Shown piece by piece: positions 49,840 to 57,572 of a DNA stretch of 64,000 nt (position 1 is the first letter of the stretch; every line of letters starts with the position of its first letter). The position numbers were made by a program, and so were the translations under genes. The notes beneath the pieces were generated by a model. The model was given only the letters and a program-made list of their open reading frames with translations. It did no database searches and was not told where the DNA came from. Source of the DNA: Haloferax marisrubri (lineage in GTDB: Archaea; Halobacteriota; Halobacteria; Halobacteriales; Haloferacaceae); the NCBI RefSeq assembly GCF_001469875.2, contig NZ_LOPW02000001.1:150312-214311 (forward strand). The letters are read 5' to 3'.

Positions 49840-51186
49840 ATGGCGACTCCTCGGCTCGACGACCCGCTCGAAATCGGCGGGCTCACGCTCCGAAACCGGC
49901 TCTACCGCGCGCCGGTGCTCGAATGCGCGGGCACCGGTCCCGACGCGCCCGAGCGCCTCGCGGCGGAACTCGAACCCGCGGCGCGGGCCGGCGCGGGCCT
50001 CATCTGTCAGGGCGCGACCATCGTCCGCGAGACGGGCGGCTGTGCCGCGCCGGGGATGACGCGAATCGCCGACCCCGAGTTCGCGGCGTCGCTGTCGGCG
50101 GTGACGGAGCGAATCCACGACCACGGCGCGGCTGTCGCGGTCCAGTTGGAGTACGGCGGCCTGCGCAGTATGGAGACGTGGCACGCCGCGTACCGGCGCG
50201 ACCACCCCGACCTGCGACAGCTCGCCGTCTCCCGGCCGCCGCGACTCCTCAGACTCCTCGACAGCCTCGGCTTCCTCGACTACGACGCCCACGTCATGAC
50301 GACCGACGAGGTGTACGACCTCGCGGCCGACTTCGGCCGGTCCGCGGCGATGGCCGTCGACGCCGGCTACGACGTGGTCCACGTCGCCGGCGCGAACATG
50401 GGCATCGTCCACCAGTTCCTCTCGCCGTTCTACAACCGCCGGGACGACGAGTTCGGCGACGGCGTCCGGTTTCTGGAAGTCGTCGCCGACGAGGTCCGCA
50501 CACGGGCGGGCGACGTGCCGCTCATGACCAAAGTGCCGGCCGAGACGGCCGCGCCGCCCGGCATCCGCAAACGTCTGACCGAGGACGACGCGGTCGACAT
50601 CTGCCGCCGCCTCGACGACGCCGGCTACGACGCGCTCGTCCCCGTTTCGGGGTCGGTGTTCTGGGACGCGAGCATCGTCCGGGGGTCGTTTCCGGCCCGC
50701 GCGTGGCGCGACGACCGCTACCGCGACGGCTACGACGCGGCCTTCGGCGGCCCGCTTCGCGCGCGACTCGTCGAACTCGGCAACCGAATCGAGGCCGCGT
50801 GGTACGACTTCGACCCGGCGTGGAACGCGGACCTGTGCCGCCGCGTCCGCGACGCCGTCTCGGTGCCCGTGCTCTGCGAGGGAGGCATCCGCGAGCGCGG
50901 CGAAATCGACCGACTGCTCGGCGACGCCTGCGACGCCGTCGGGATGGCCCGGCCGTTCTACGCCGAACCGGAACTCCCGGCGCGACTGCTCGGTCGCGAG
51001 GTCTCGGCCGACACGCGGGTCGTCTGCGAGAACTGCAACAACTGCGCGGTGCCGCAGGCGACGGGCGCGCCGGGCGTCTGTCGAACGCCCGAGGTGTTGG
51101 CCCGCGCGGGAACCCTCAGAATGGAGGGCGCATACGACAGAGCCCCCGAGACGGCGGATGGAGACGGGCCCGACCCGGAGGGTTAA
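49840..51186 (+). CDS. Old yellow enzyme-like NADH:flavin oxidoreductase with 4Fe-4S motif
   Basis: A 448-residue protein. The TIM barrel (1-375) begins DDPLEIGGLTLRNRLYRAPV and includes GAGLICQGATIV, VAVQLEYGGLRS, VHVAGANMGIVHQFLSPFYNRR, EFGDGVRFLEVV and VLCEGGIRERGEIDRLL for FMN binding. Near 398-416 is CENCNNC...GVC, the 4Fe-4S pattern of 2,4-dienoyl-CoA reductase-type members. The C-terminal NAD(P)/FAD domain of that group is missing. It likely reduces enoates or similar alkenes with electrons from a separate partner. Confidence 0.88.
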   Translation: MATPRLDDPLEIGGLTLRNRLYRAPVLECAGTGPDAPERLAAELEPAARAGAGLICQGATIVRETGGCAAPGMTRIADPEFAASLSAVTERIHDHGAAVAVQLEYGGLRSMETWHAAYRRDHPDLRQLAVSRPPRLLRLLDSLGFLDYDAHVMTTDEVYDLAADFGRSAAMAVDAGYDVVHVAGANMGIVHQFLSPFYNRRDDEFGDGVRFLEVVADEVRTRAGDVPLMTKVPAETAAPPGIRKRLTEDDAVDICRRLDDAGYDALVPVSGSVFWDASIVRGSFPARAWRDDRYRDGYDAAFGGPLRARLVELGNRIEAAWYDFDPAWNADLCRRVRDAVSVPVLCEGGIRERGEIDRLLGDACDAVGMARPFYAEPELPARLLGREVSADTRVVCENCNNCAVPQATGAPGVCRTPEVLARAGTLRMEGAYDRAPETADGDGPDPEG

Positions 51187-51213
51187 TAAGGCTCTCGTCG
51201 GTGAGTCTGGGTA

Positions 51214-51588
51214 ATGGCGCGCGACCGGTCCGCGATGGAGTCGGCCGAACTGACGGCGGTGCTCGACGCGCTCGACGACGCGGACGCACGAGCCATCATC
51301 AGAGGACTCGAAGAACCCATGACGGCAAGTGAAATTTCAGACACGTGTGACATCCCGCTTTCGACGACGTACAGGAAGCTGGACCTGCTCACCGACGCGG
51401 CGCTCCTCGCCGAGGGGACCCAGATTCGCGCGGACGGTCACCACGCGACGACCTACGAGGTCGCCTTCGACGAGGTTCGAATCGCCCTCAACGAGGACCG
51501 CGACTTCGACGTCGCGGTCGGCCGCCCGGAGCAGACGCCCGACGAACGCCTCGCGGACATCTGGTCGCGGGTCCGGAGGGAGACCTGA
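51214..51588 (+). CDS. Winged-helix transcriptional regulator (ArsR/TrmB-like HTH)
   Basis: A 124-residue protein with a winged helix: DDADARAIIRGLEEPMTASEISDTCDIPLSTTYRKLDLLTDAALL followed by the wing GTQIRADGHHATTYEVAFDEVRIAL. It is probably a dimeric DNA-binding regulator. Its stop overlaps the ATG of the membrane gene that follows by one base. HTH plus DUF7521-type pairs are common in haloarchaea as far as I recall, with unknown function. Confidence 0.85.
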   Translation: MARDRSAMESAELTAVLDALDDADARAIIRGLEEPMTASEISDTCDIPLSTTYRKLDLLTDAALLAEGTQIRADGHHATTYEVAFDEVRIALNEDRDFDVAVGRPEQTPDERLADIWSRVRRET

Positions 51589-51881
51589 TGGGGCACCTCA
51601 GCGCCTCGCCGACGATTACGACGATGATTATCGTCGTCAAGACGGGCATCCTCGTCCTCGGCGGGCTCATCACCTACTTCAGCTACAAGGCGTACCGGAA
51701 CACGGGGGCGGCGTCGCTCCGCGCGCTCGCGCTCGGTTTCGGCGTCGTCACCCTCGGTGCGATGCTCGGCGGCGCGCTCGACGTGATTCTCAACGTCGAC
51801 CTCGCCACCGGACTGCTCATCGACTCGGTGCTGACGCTCATCGGCTTCGCGGTCATCACCTACTCGCTGTACGTCGACTGA
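51588..51881 (+). CDS. Three-helix membrane protein (DUF7521-like) paired with an HTH regulator
   Basis: A 97-residue protein with helices at about 10-30 (TMIIVVKTGILVLGGLITYFSY), 42-62 and 72-94. It starts on the last base of the regulator stop. The pairing of a small membrane protein with a winged-helix protein suggests a membrane sensor controlling the regulator, or the reverse, but this is inference. Confidence 0.75.
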   Translation: MGHLSASPTITTMIIVVKTGILVLGGLITYFSYKAYRNTGAASLRALALGFGVVTLGAMLGGALDVILNVDLATGLLIDSVLTLIGFAVITYSLYVD

Positions 51882-52113
51882 CCGCGCGCTCCGACCCGCC
51901 TCGACGCTCAGAGTCGCTTTCGAATCATCCCGACCGCGGTCGTGCCCGCCACGGTTCTCCACCGCCGTTTTCCGTCGTTTCCCCGCCGGACACTCATCGT
52001 GAGTCACAGCGTCGCGCCGCTCGATGCACACCGTTATCACGACGCAGAGGTTGTCGATATTATTGCTCGAATTGTGCAAAACCGTTATTAGGTCGCGGCC
52101 GGTATCGGTAGGT
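51882..52113. promoter_or_regulatory. Intergenic region with the thioredoxin promoter
   Basis: The last 60 bases are AT-rich (GATATTATTGCTCGAATTGTGC), with TTATTA at 52084-52089 about 27 bases before the ATG at 52114, a leaderless arrangement. Upstream, ACTCA (51992-51996) and TGAGT (52000-52004) form a small palindrome with a TCG centre. The remainder shows nothing clear. Confidence 0.4.
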
Positions 52114-52539
52114 ATGTCCGACGAAGAACTGAACGACATCCGGAAGCAGAAACGCGAACAACTCGAATCCAAGCTCCGTAGTGACGGCGGAAGTTCGGCG
52201 AAGGAAGCCGCCTCGTCCCCGGCAGAGCCGATTCACGTCGGCGGCGTGGACGAGCTGGAAGACGCCGTCGCCTCCAACGACGTGGTCCTCGTGGACTTCT
52301 ACGCGGACTGGTGCGGACCGTGCAAGATGCTCGAACCCACGGTGAAGAAGCTCGCGGAGAACACCGACGCCGCGGTCGCCAAGGTCGACGTGGACGCGAA
52401 CCAGGAACTCGCCGCCCAGTACCAGGTTCGGGGCGTCCCGACCATGGTGCTGTTCGCCGACGGCGAGGCGGTCGAACAGCTCGTCGGCGTCCGCGGCTAC
52501 GACGACCTGAAGAACCTCGTCGAAGCCCACCTCGCGTAA
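52114..52539 (+). CDS. trxA: Thioredoxin
   Basis: A 141-residue thioredoxin. A charged N-terminal extension (1-45, MSDEELNDIRKQKREQLESK) precedes the thioredoxin domain with VLVDFYADWCGPCKMLEPTVKKLAE and the cis-proline loop VRGVPTMVLFADGE. It is a cytoplasmic disulfide reductase. The N-terminal extension is longer than in bacterial thioredoxins and helical. The promoter lies directly before the ATG. Confidence 0.94.
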   Translation: MSDEELNDIRKQKREQLESKLRSDGGSSAKEAASSPAEPIHVGGVDELEDAVASNDVVLVDFYADWCGPCKMLEPTVKKLAENTDAAVAKVDVDANQELAAQYQVRGVPTMVLFADGEAVEQLVGVRGYDDLKNLVEAHLA

Positions 52540-52599
52540 GCGTTCTCCCTCCCCGAGATTCGGGGTCGGTTTATTGGCGTTCTCGTCCGACCTTCGGGT

Positions 52600-54078
52600 A
52601 TGCAACTCGTCGCCGAACCCATCGACATCGGCACCCGGTCGCCGACGGTCCTCCTGAACGAGAGCGACGCGGCCGAACTCGGGGTCCACGCGCTCGAACG
52701 CGTCCAACTGCGCCGAGACGGGCGGACGACCATCGGCATCGTGGAGCTGACGGACGAACTCGTCTCCGAGGGGACGCTCGGCGTGACGCGCCGGCTCGGC
52801 CACATCGAGGGCGACGTGGAGGTGTCGGTCGCGCCGCAACCCGACTCGGTGTACTACATCCGCAAGAAGCTCGACGACATCGAACTCGAAGCCGACGAAC
52901 TGTCCCAAATCGTCCGCGACATCTACGAGGAGCGTCTCGCCGACGTGGAACTCGGGGCGTACGTCTCCGCGACCTACACGAACGGGCTGTCGATGGAGGA
53001 GACGATGCACCTCACGGAGTCGATGGCGGACGTGGGCGAGACCATCGCGTGGGAGGAGCCGGTCATCGCCGACAAACACTCCATCGGGGGCGTCGCGGGC
53101 AACCGCGTCACGCCGATTCTCGTCCCCATCGTCGCCGCGGCGGGGCTGAAGATTCCGAAGACCTCCTCGCGGGCCGTCACCTCGGCCGCGGGCACCGCCG
53201 ACACGATGGAGGTCCTCTGCGACGTGGAGTTCTCCGTCGCGGAGATACGCGACATCGTCGGGGAGACCGGCGGCTGTCTCGTCTGGGGCGGCGCGGTGAA
53301 CCTCTCGCCGGTCGACGACCGCATCATCCGCGCCGAGACGCCGCTTTCCATCGACCCGAAGGGCCAACTCATCGCCTCCGTCCTCTCGAAGAAACAGAGC
53401 GCCGGCTCGACCAACGTCGTCGTCGACATCCCCTACGGCGAGGGCGCGAAAGTCGAGAGCCTCGCCGAGGCGCGCGAACTCGCGGAGGACTTCAACCGCG
53501 TCGGCGACCACCTCGGGATGGCCATCGAGTGCGCCATCACGAACGGGGCCGCGCCGGTCGGCCGCGGCGTCGGTCCCGTGCTCGAAGCCCGCGAGGTCCT
53601 CGCCACGCTCGCCGGCGGCGGTCCGAACGACCTGCGGGTGAAAGCGATTCGCCTCGCCGACCTGCTGTTCGAGTCCACCGGCGTCGACGCCGACGCCGCC
53701 GATATCCTCGACTCCGGGCGGGCCGAGGAGACCTTCCGCGAGATACTCGCCGCGCAGAACGGCGACCCCGACGTTGAGGCCGCGGACCTCTCGCCCGGCC
53801 GGCACACCGTCGCGGTCCGCGCCGACCGCGACGGCGTGGTCACGCACGTCAACAACCGCCTCGTCAACGAGGTCGCTCGCCGGGCCGGCGCGCCGAGGGA
53901 CCCCGGCGCGGGCCTCGAACTCCACCGCCGCGTCGGCGAGATGGCCGCCAGCGGCGAGACGCTCTTTACCGTCCACGCCGAGTCCGAGGACAAACTCGCC
54001 GACGCGAAGGCGCTCTCGGAGCGCGTCGAGACCGTCCGGGTGCGACACCCCGACGAGGCGCTCGTCGACCGAGTCTGA
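52600..54078 (+). CDS. deoA: AMP phosphorylase
   Basis: A 492-residue nucleoside phosphorylase of the archaeal AMPpase family. The N-terminal 85-residue extra domain (MQLVAEPIDIGTRSPTVLLN...) is specific to AMPpase; the core has TNGLSMEETMHLTESMADVG, DKHSIGGVAGNRVTPILVPIVAAAG, TSSRAVTSAAGTADTMEVL and the SKKQSAGSTNVVVDIPYG phosphate region. It converts AMP and phosphate to adenine and ribose 1,5-bisphosphate. The next step is encoded 49 bases downstream, and RuBisCO lies 5.7 kb further. Confidence 0.95.
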   Translation: MQLVAEPIDIGTRSPTVLLNESDAAELGVHALERVQLRRDGRTTIGIVELTDELVSEGTLGVTRRLGHIEGDVEVSVAPQPDSVYYIRKKLDDIELEADELSQIVRDIYEERLADVELGAYVSATYTNGLSMEETMHLTESMADVGETIAWEEPVIADKHSIGGVAGNRVTPILVPIVAAAGLKIPKTSSRAVTSAAGTADTMEVLCDVEFSVAEIRDIVGETGGCLVWGGAVNLSPVDDRIIRAETPLSIDPKGQLIASVLSKKQSAGSTNVVVDIPYGEGAKVESLAEARELAEDFNRVGDHLGMAIECAITNGAAPVGRGVGPVLEAREVLATLAGGGPNDLRVKAIRLADLLFESTGVDADAADILDSGRAEETFREILAAQNGDPDVEAADLSPGRHTVAVRADRDGVVTHVNNRLVNEVARRAGAPRDPGAGLELHRRVGEMAASGETLFTVHAESEDKLADAKALSERVETVRVRHPDEALVDRV

Positions 54079-54127
54079 CCGCCGCCCCCGCGGCGACCTT
54101 TTTCCATTCGACGCCCGTAGTTCTCGC

Positions 54128-55081
54128 ATGGACGACCGCGTACATCCCGAGGTCCGACGCACCGCGACGGAAATCGACACGATGGAGATTCGCGGCGCGG
54201 CGACCATTGCCGACGCGGCCGCGCGGGCGCTCCGGACGCAGGCCACGGAGAGCGACGCCGCCGACGCCGAGGCGTTCCGGGGCGAACTCCGCGCGGCCGC
54301 CCGGACGCTCTACGAGACGCGGCCGACCGCCGTGAGCCTCCCCAACGCCCTCCGGTACGTCCTCCGCGGCATGTCGAGTACGACCGTCGAGGGAGCCCGG
54401 CAGAACGTCGTCGAGTCGGCAGACGAGTTCTGCGCCCGCCTCGAACGGGCCCAAGCCGACCTCGGCGAGGTCGGCGCGAACCGCCTCCGCGACGGCGACA
54501 CCATCATGACCCACTGCCACTCGACAGACGCGCTGGCGTGCGTCGAGGCGGCCGTCGAACAGGGAAAGCACATCGAGGCCGTCGTCAAGGAGACGCGGCC
54601 CAGAAATCAGGGACACATCACCGCGAAGCGGCTCGACGAACTGGGCGTGCCCGTCACGCTCATCGTCGACTCGGCGGCCCGCCGCTACCTCAACGACGTG
54701 GACCACGTGCTCGTCGGCGCGGACGCCGTCGCGGCCGACGGGAGCGTCATCAACAAAATCGGGACGAGCGGCCTCGCGGTCAACGCCCGCGACCGGGGGA
54801 CGCCCATCATGGTCGCCGCGCAGACGCTCAAACTCCACCCGGGGACGATGACCGGCCACACCGTCGATATCGAGATGCGCGACACCGCGGAGGTCATCGA
54901 CGACGAGACGCTCGCGGAGCTCGGCAACCCGACCGTCAAGAACCCCGCGTTCGACGTGACGCCGCCGCGCTACGTGGACGCCATCGTCACCGAGCGAGGG
55001 CAGTTCCCACCGGAGAGCATCGTCATCCTGATGCGGGAGCTGTTCGGCGAGGGCACCTCGGAGCCGTGGGTCGAACCCTAG
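54128..55081 (+). CDS. Ribose-1,5-bisphosphate isomerase
   Basis: A 317-residue protein of the eIF2B-alpha/MTNA superfamily, starting MDDRVHPEVRRTATEIDTMEIRGAATIADAAA. Catalytic stretches are IMTHCHSTDALA (Cys) and LVGADAVAADGSVINKIGTSGLAVNARDRG (Asp). Its place just after AMP phosphorylase separates it from true aIF-2B or methylthioribose isomerase. It turns ribose 1,5-bisphosphate into ribulose 1,5-bisphosphate. Its stop abuts, with no gap, the stop of the convergent regulator gene. Confidence 0.92.
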   Translation: MDDRVHPEVRRTATEIDTMEIRGAATIADAAARALRTQATESDAADAEAFRGELRAAARTLYETRPTAVSLPNALRYVLRGMSSTTVEGARQNVVESADEFCARLERAQADLGEVGANRLRDGDTIMTHCHSTDALACVEAAVEQGKHIEAVVKETRPRNQGHITAKRLDELGVPVTLIVDSAARRYLNDVDHVLVGADAVAADGSVINKIGTSGLAVNARDRGTPIMVAAQTLKLHPGTMTGHTVDIEMRDTAEVIDDETLAELGNPTVKNPAFDVTPPRYVDAIVTERGQFPPESIVILMRELFGEGTSEPWVEP

Positions 55082-55744
55082 TCACGGCCCGCCGACGAGG
55101 TCGCCCATGACCTTCATTTCCGCCTTGCGCAGGTGCTCCGCCGCGGTGCTCGTCGAGCAGTCGAGCCGAGCGGCCACGTCGGCGACCGACCCGGTCCGCG
55201 GCTCGCGGTAGTAGCCGCAGTCGACGGCGACCTCGACGGCCTCGCGCTGGCGGGGCGACAGCGACCCGGCCGAGACGCTTCCCGGACCAGTGTACTCTCG
55301 CACCTGCACGATTTCGAGACCGCGCCCCTCGGGTAGCTCCTCGACCGCCGACTGGAGGGCGTCGTCGGTGCCGACGAGCGTCACCGACACCGTACCGTCG
55401 CCGTCGAAGACGACCGGCGGGACGACGATGAGGTCGCCCCGCGTGACGGCCGCCGTCTGTCTCGCGCCCGCCGCGTCGAGCCGCTCGTTCACCACGATGA
55501 AAAAGGAGTCGCCGGGGAGCTGTGAGACCTCGTACGACCGGATGCGTTCGGTCTCCGCGAGCGCCGCCTCGTAGGCCTCGATGTCGGAGCCGAAGACCTC
55601 GAAGACGATGGTGTTCCTGTCGGTCACCGTCGGGTTCCAATGGTGGAGTTCGGTCCGCTCGAACGCCTCGTGGTCGACGACGAACTCGTGCATCGGGTGA
55701 ATCTGCTCGTTCCCGGGCGTGAAGCGAAGCCTGACCGATTTCAT
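55082..55744 (-). CDS. Bat-type transcriptional regulator with C-terminal HTH-10 domain
   Basis: A 220-residue protein starting MKSVRLRFTPGNEQIHPMHE. The N-terminal sensor part is of the Bat-associated type; the C-terminal HTH-10 reads LSPRQREAVEVAVDCGYYREPRTG and VAARLDCSTSTAAEHLRKAE. It has the same length and layout as the regulator at 20310 but is clearly different in sequence. It is divergent from the NuoCD-like gene through 97 bases with a TATA box usable in either direction, so it may control that gene. Confidence 0.88.
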   Translation of the reverse strand: MKSVRLRFTPGNEQIHPMHEFVVDHEAFERTELHHWNPTVTDRNTIVFEVFGSDIEAYEAALAETERIRSYEVSQLPGDSFFIVVNERLDAAGARQTAAVTRGDLIVVPPVVFDGDGTVSVTLVGTDDALQSAVEELPEGRGLEIVQVREYTGPGSVSAGSLSPRQREAVEVAVDCGYYREPRTGSVADVAARLDCSTSTAAEHLRKAEMKVMGDLVGGP

Positions 55745-55841
55745 GCCAGCGGATTGATTCGACCGCAGTATAAAAACTGGCCGCACTCGTGAGGCAGAAC
55801 GCCGAACGGCCGACCGGACGAACGAACGGGTGTCAGCCGCC
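55745..55841. promoter_or_regulatory. Divergent promoter between the Bat-type regulator and the NuoCD-like gene
   Basis: TATAAAAAC at 55769-55777 on the plus strand reads GTTTTTATA on the other. Leftward it lies about 25 bases before the regulator ATG (leaderless); rightward it would start a message near 55800 with about 40 bases of leader. The shared control region suggests that the regulator acts on both genes. Confidence 0.5.
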
Positions 55842-57536
55842 ATGTCACTCGAACGCCCGCGACAGACCCCCGAGTCCGACGACGACCCCGCCGCGCTCGC
55901 CGACGACGCCTCCGGTCCCCTCGACGCCGACGCGCTCCGGCGGGCGTTGGGCGACGCCGTCCTCGCCACCGAGGAGCACGTCCACGCGCCCGCGGTCCAG
56001 ATTCGCCCCGACGCGGTGCAGTCGTCGCTTTCGGCCCTCCGCGAGGACCTCGGCCTCGACCACCTCTCGTGTGTGACCGCACAGGAGTACGAGGACCGCT
56101 ACGAGTCCGTCTATCACCTGAAGTCGTACGACGACCCGACCCGAGAGGCGAGCGTCGTCGTCCCGACGCCCCGCACCGACCCCGTCAGCGAGTCCGCCGC
56201 GCCGGTGTTTCGGACGGCCGAGTGGCACGAGCGGGAGGCGTACGACCTCGTCGGTATCGAATACGAGGACCACCCTGACCTGCGTCGCATCCTCCTGCCG
56301 GAGACGTGGCAGGGTCATCCGCTCGGATTGGACTACGACCAGACGCGTCCGCAGGTCGTCCGCTACGACGAGAACGCGAACCCGCTTGCCGAAGACGGCC
56401 GCGCCGACACGAACACGATGCTCCTCAACATCGGGCCGCACCACCCGGCGACCCACGGCGTGATGCACCTGCAGGTCACGCTGGACGGCGAGCAGGTCGC
56501 GGACGTGGAACCCGACATCGGCTACATCCACCGCTGCGAGGAGCAGATGTGCCAGCGGGGCACCTACCGACACCAGATTATGCCGTACCCCGACCGCTGG
56601 GACTGGGGCGGCGGCGGTCTCCTGAACGAGTGGGCCTACGCCCGCACCGCAGAGGCGCTGGCGGACATCGACGTGCCCGACTACGCGCAGGTGCTCCGGA
56701 CGCTGGCGGCCGAACTGAGTCGCATCCTCTCGCACATGCTCGCGGTCGGCGCGTACGCCCTCGACGTCATCGGCGACTTCACCGCGACGTTTCAGTACGC
56801 GCTTCGGGACCGCGAACTCGTCCAGAACATCCTCGAAGACCTCACGGGCCAGCGGCTGATGTTCAACTACTTCCGGCTCGGCGGGGTCGTCTGGGACCTC
56901 CCCGAACCCCGCGAAGAGTTCTTCGAGAAGACTCGGACGTTCGTCGACGGCCTCCCCGAGAAACTGCGGGAGTACCACGACCTCCTGACGGCGAACGAGA
57001 TTCTGCAGGCCCGCACGGTCGAGACCGGAATCCTCCCGCCCGAGGTGGCGAAGGACTACGGCGTGACGGGGCCGGTCGCTCGCGGCTCCGGCATCGACTA
57101 CGACCTCCGCCGCGACGACCCCTACGGCTACTACGACGAACTCGACTGGGACGTCGCCGTCGAGGACGACTGCGACAACTTCGCGCGCCTGCTCGTCCGC
57201 CTCCGCGAAGTCGAGGAGTCGGCCAAAATCGTCGCCCAGTGCGTCGACCTGCTCGAAGACTGGCCCGACGACGAGCGGACCATCCAGTCGAACGTCCCGC
57301 GCACCATCAAACCGGACGACGACACCGAGGTCTACCGCGCCGTCGAGGCCGCGAAAGGGGAGTTGGGTATCTACATCCGCGCCGACGGCACCGACACCCC
57401 GGCGCGGTTCAAGATTCGCGGCCCCTCGTTTTCGAACCTGCAGGCGCTTCCCGAGATGGCCGAAGGCGAGTACATCCCGGACCTCATCGCGGCGCTCGGG
57501 AGCCTCGACACGATAATGGGAGAAGTAGACCGGTAG
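55842..57536 (+). CDS. nuoCD: NuoCD-like subunit (fused NADH dehydrogenase-like subunits C and D)
   Basis: A 564-residue fusion. The C part (40-160) ends with EWHEREAYDLVGIEYEDHPDLRRILLPETWQGHPLGLDY; the D part starts GPHHPATHGVMHLQVTLDGE, keeping the His of the quinone site, and continues DIGYIHRCEEQMCQ, YPDRWDW, NEWAY and a C-terminal KGELGIYIRADGTDTPARFKIRGPSFSNLQAL. The usual HRGxEKxxE reads HRCEEQMCQ. None of the other nuo genes is adjacent; the gene stands between a regulator and a chemoreceptor. It may be a second, specialised NuoCD or the only copy. GTG at 55830 is an alternative start. Confidence 0.9.
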   Translation: MSLERPRQTPESDDDPAALADDASGPLDADALRRALGDAVLATEEHVHAPAVQIRPDAVQSSLSALREDLGLDHLSCVTAQEYEDRYESVYHLKSYDDPTREASVVVPTPRTDPVSESAAPVFRTAEWHEREAYDLVGIEYEDHPDLRRILLPETWQGHPLGLDYDQTRPQVVRYDENANPLAEDGRADTNTMLLNIGPHHPATHGVMHLQVTLDGEQVADVEPDIGYIHRCEEQMCQRGTYRHQIMPYPDRWDWGGGGLLNEWAYARTAEALADIDVPDYAQVLRTLAAELSRILSHMLAVGAYALDVIGDFTATFQYALRDRELVQNILEDLTGQRLMFNYFRLGGVVWDLPEPREEFFEKTRTFVDGLPEKLREYHDLLTANEILQARTVETGILPPEVAKDYGVTGPVARGSGIDYDLRRDDPYGYYDELDWDVAVEDDCDNFARLLVRLREVEESAKIVAQCVDLLEDWPDDERTIQSNVPRTIKPDDDTEVYRAVEAAKGELGIYIRADGTDTPARFKIRGPSFSNLQALPEMAEGEYIPDLIAALGSLDTIMGEVDR

Positions 57537-57572
57537 TCGGCGGCGGGACGGCCGCCGCCGGTCGTCGCCGGC

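Noticed and set aside
55079..55084. Zero-gap meeting of the R15P isomerase and Bat-type regulator stops
   Set aside because: Notable for compactness, but convergent genes with no spacer are common in this genome and need no special explanation.
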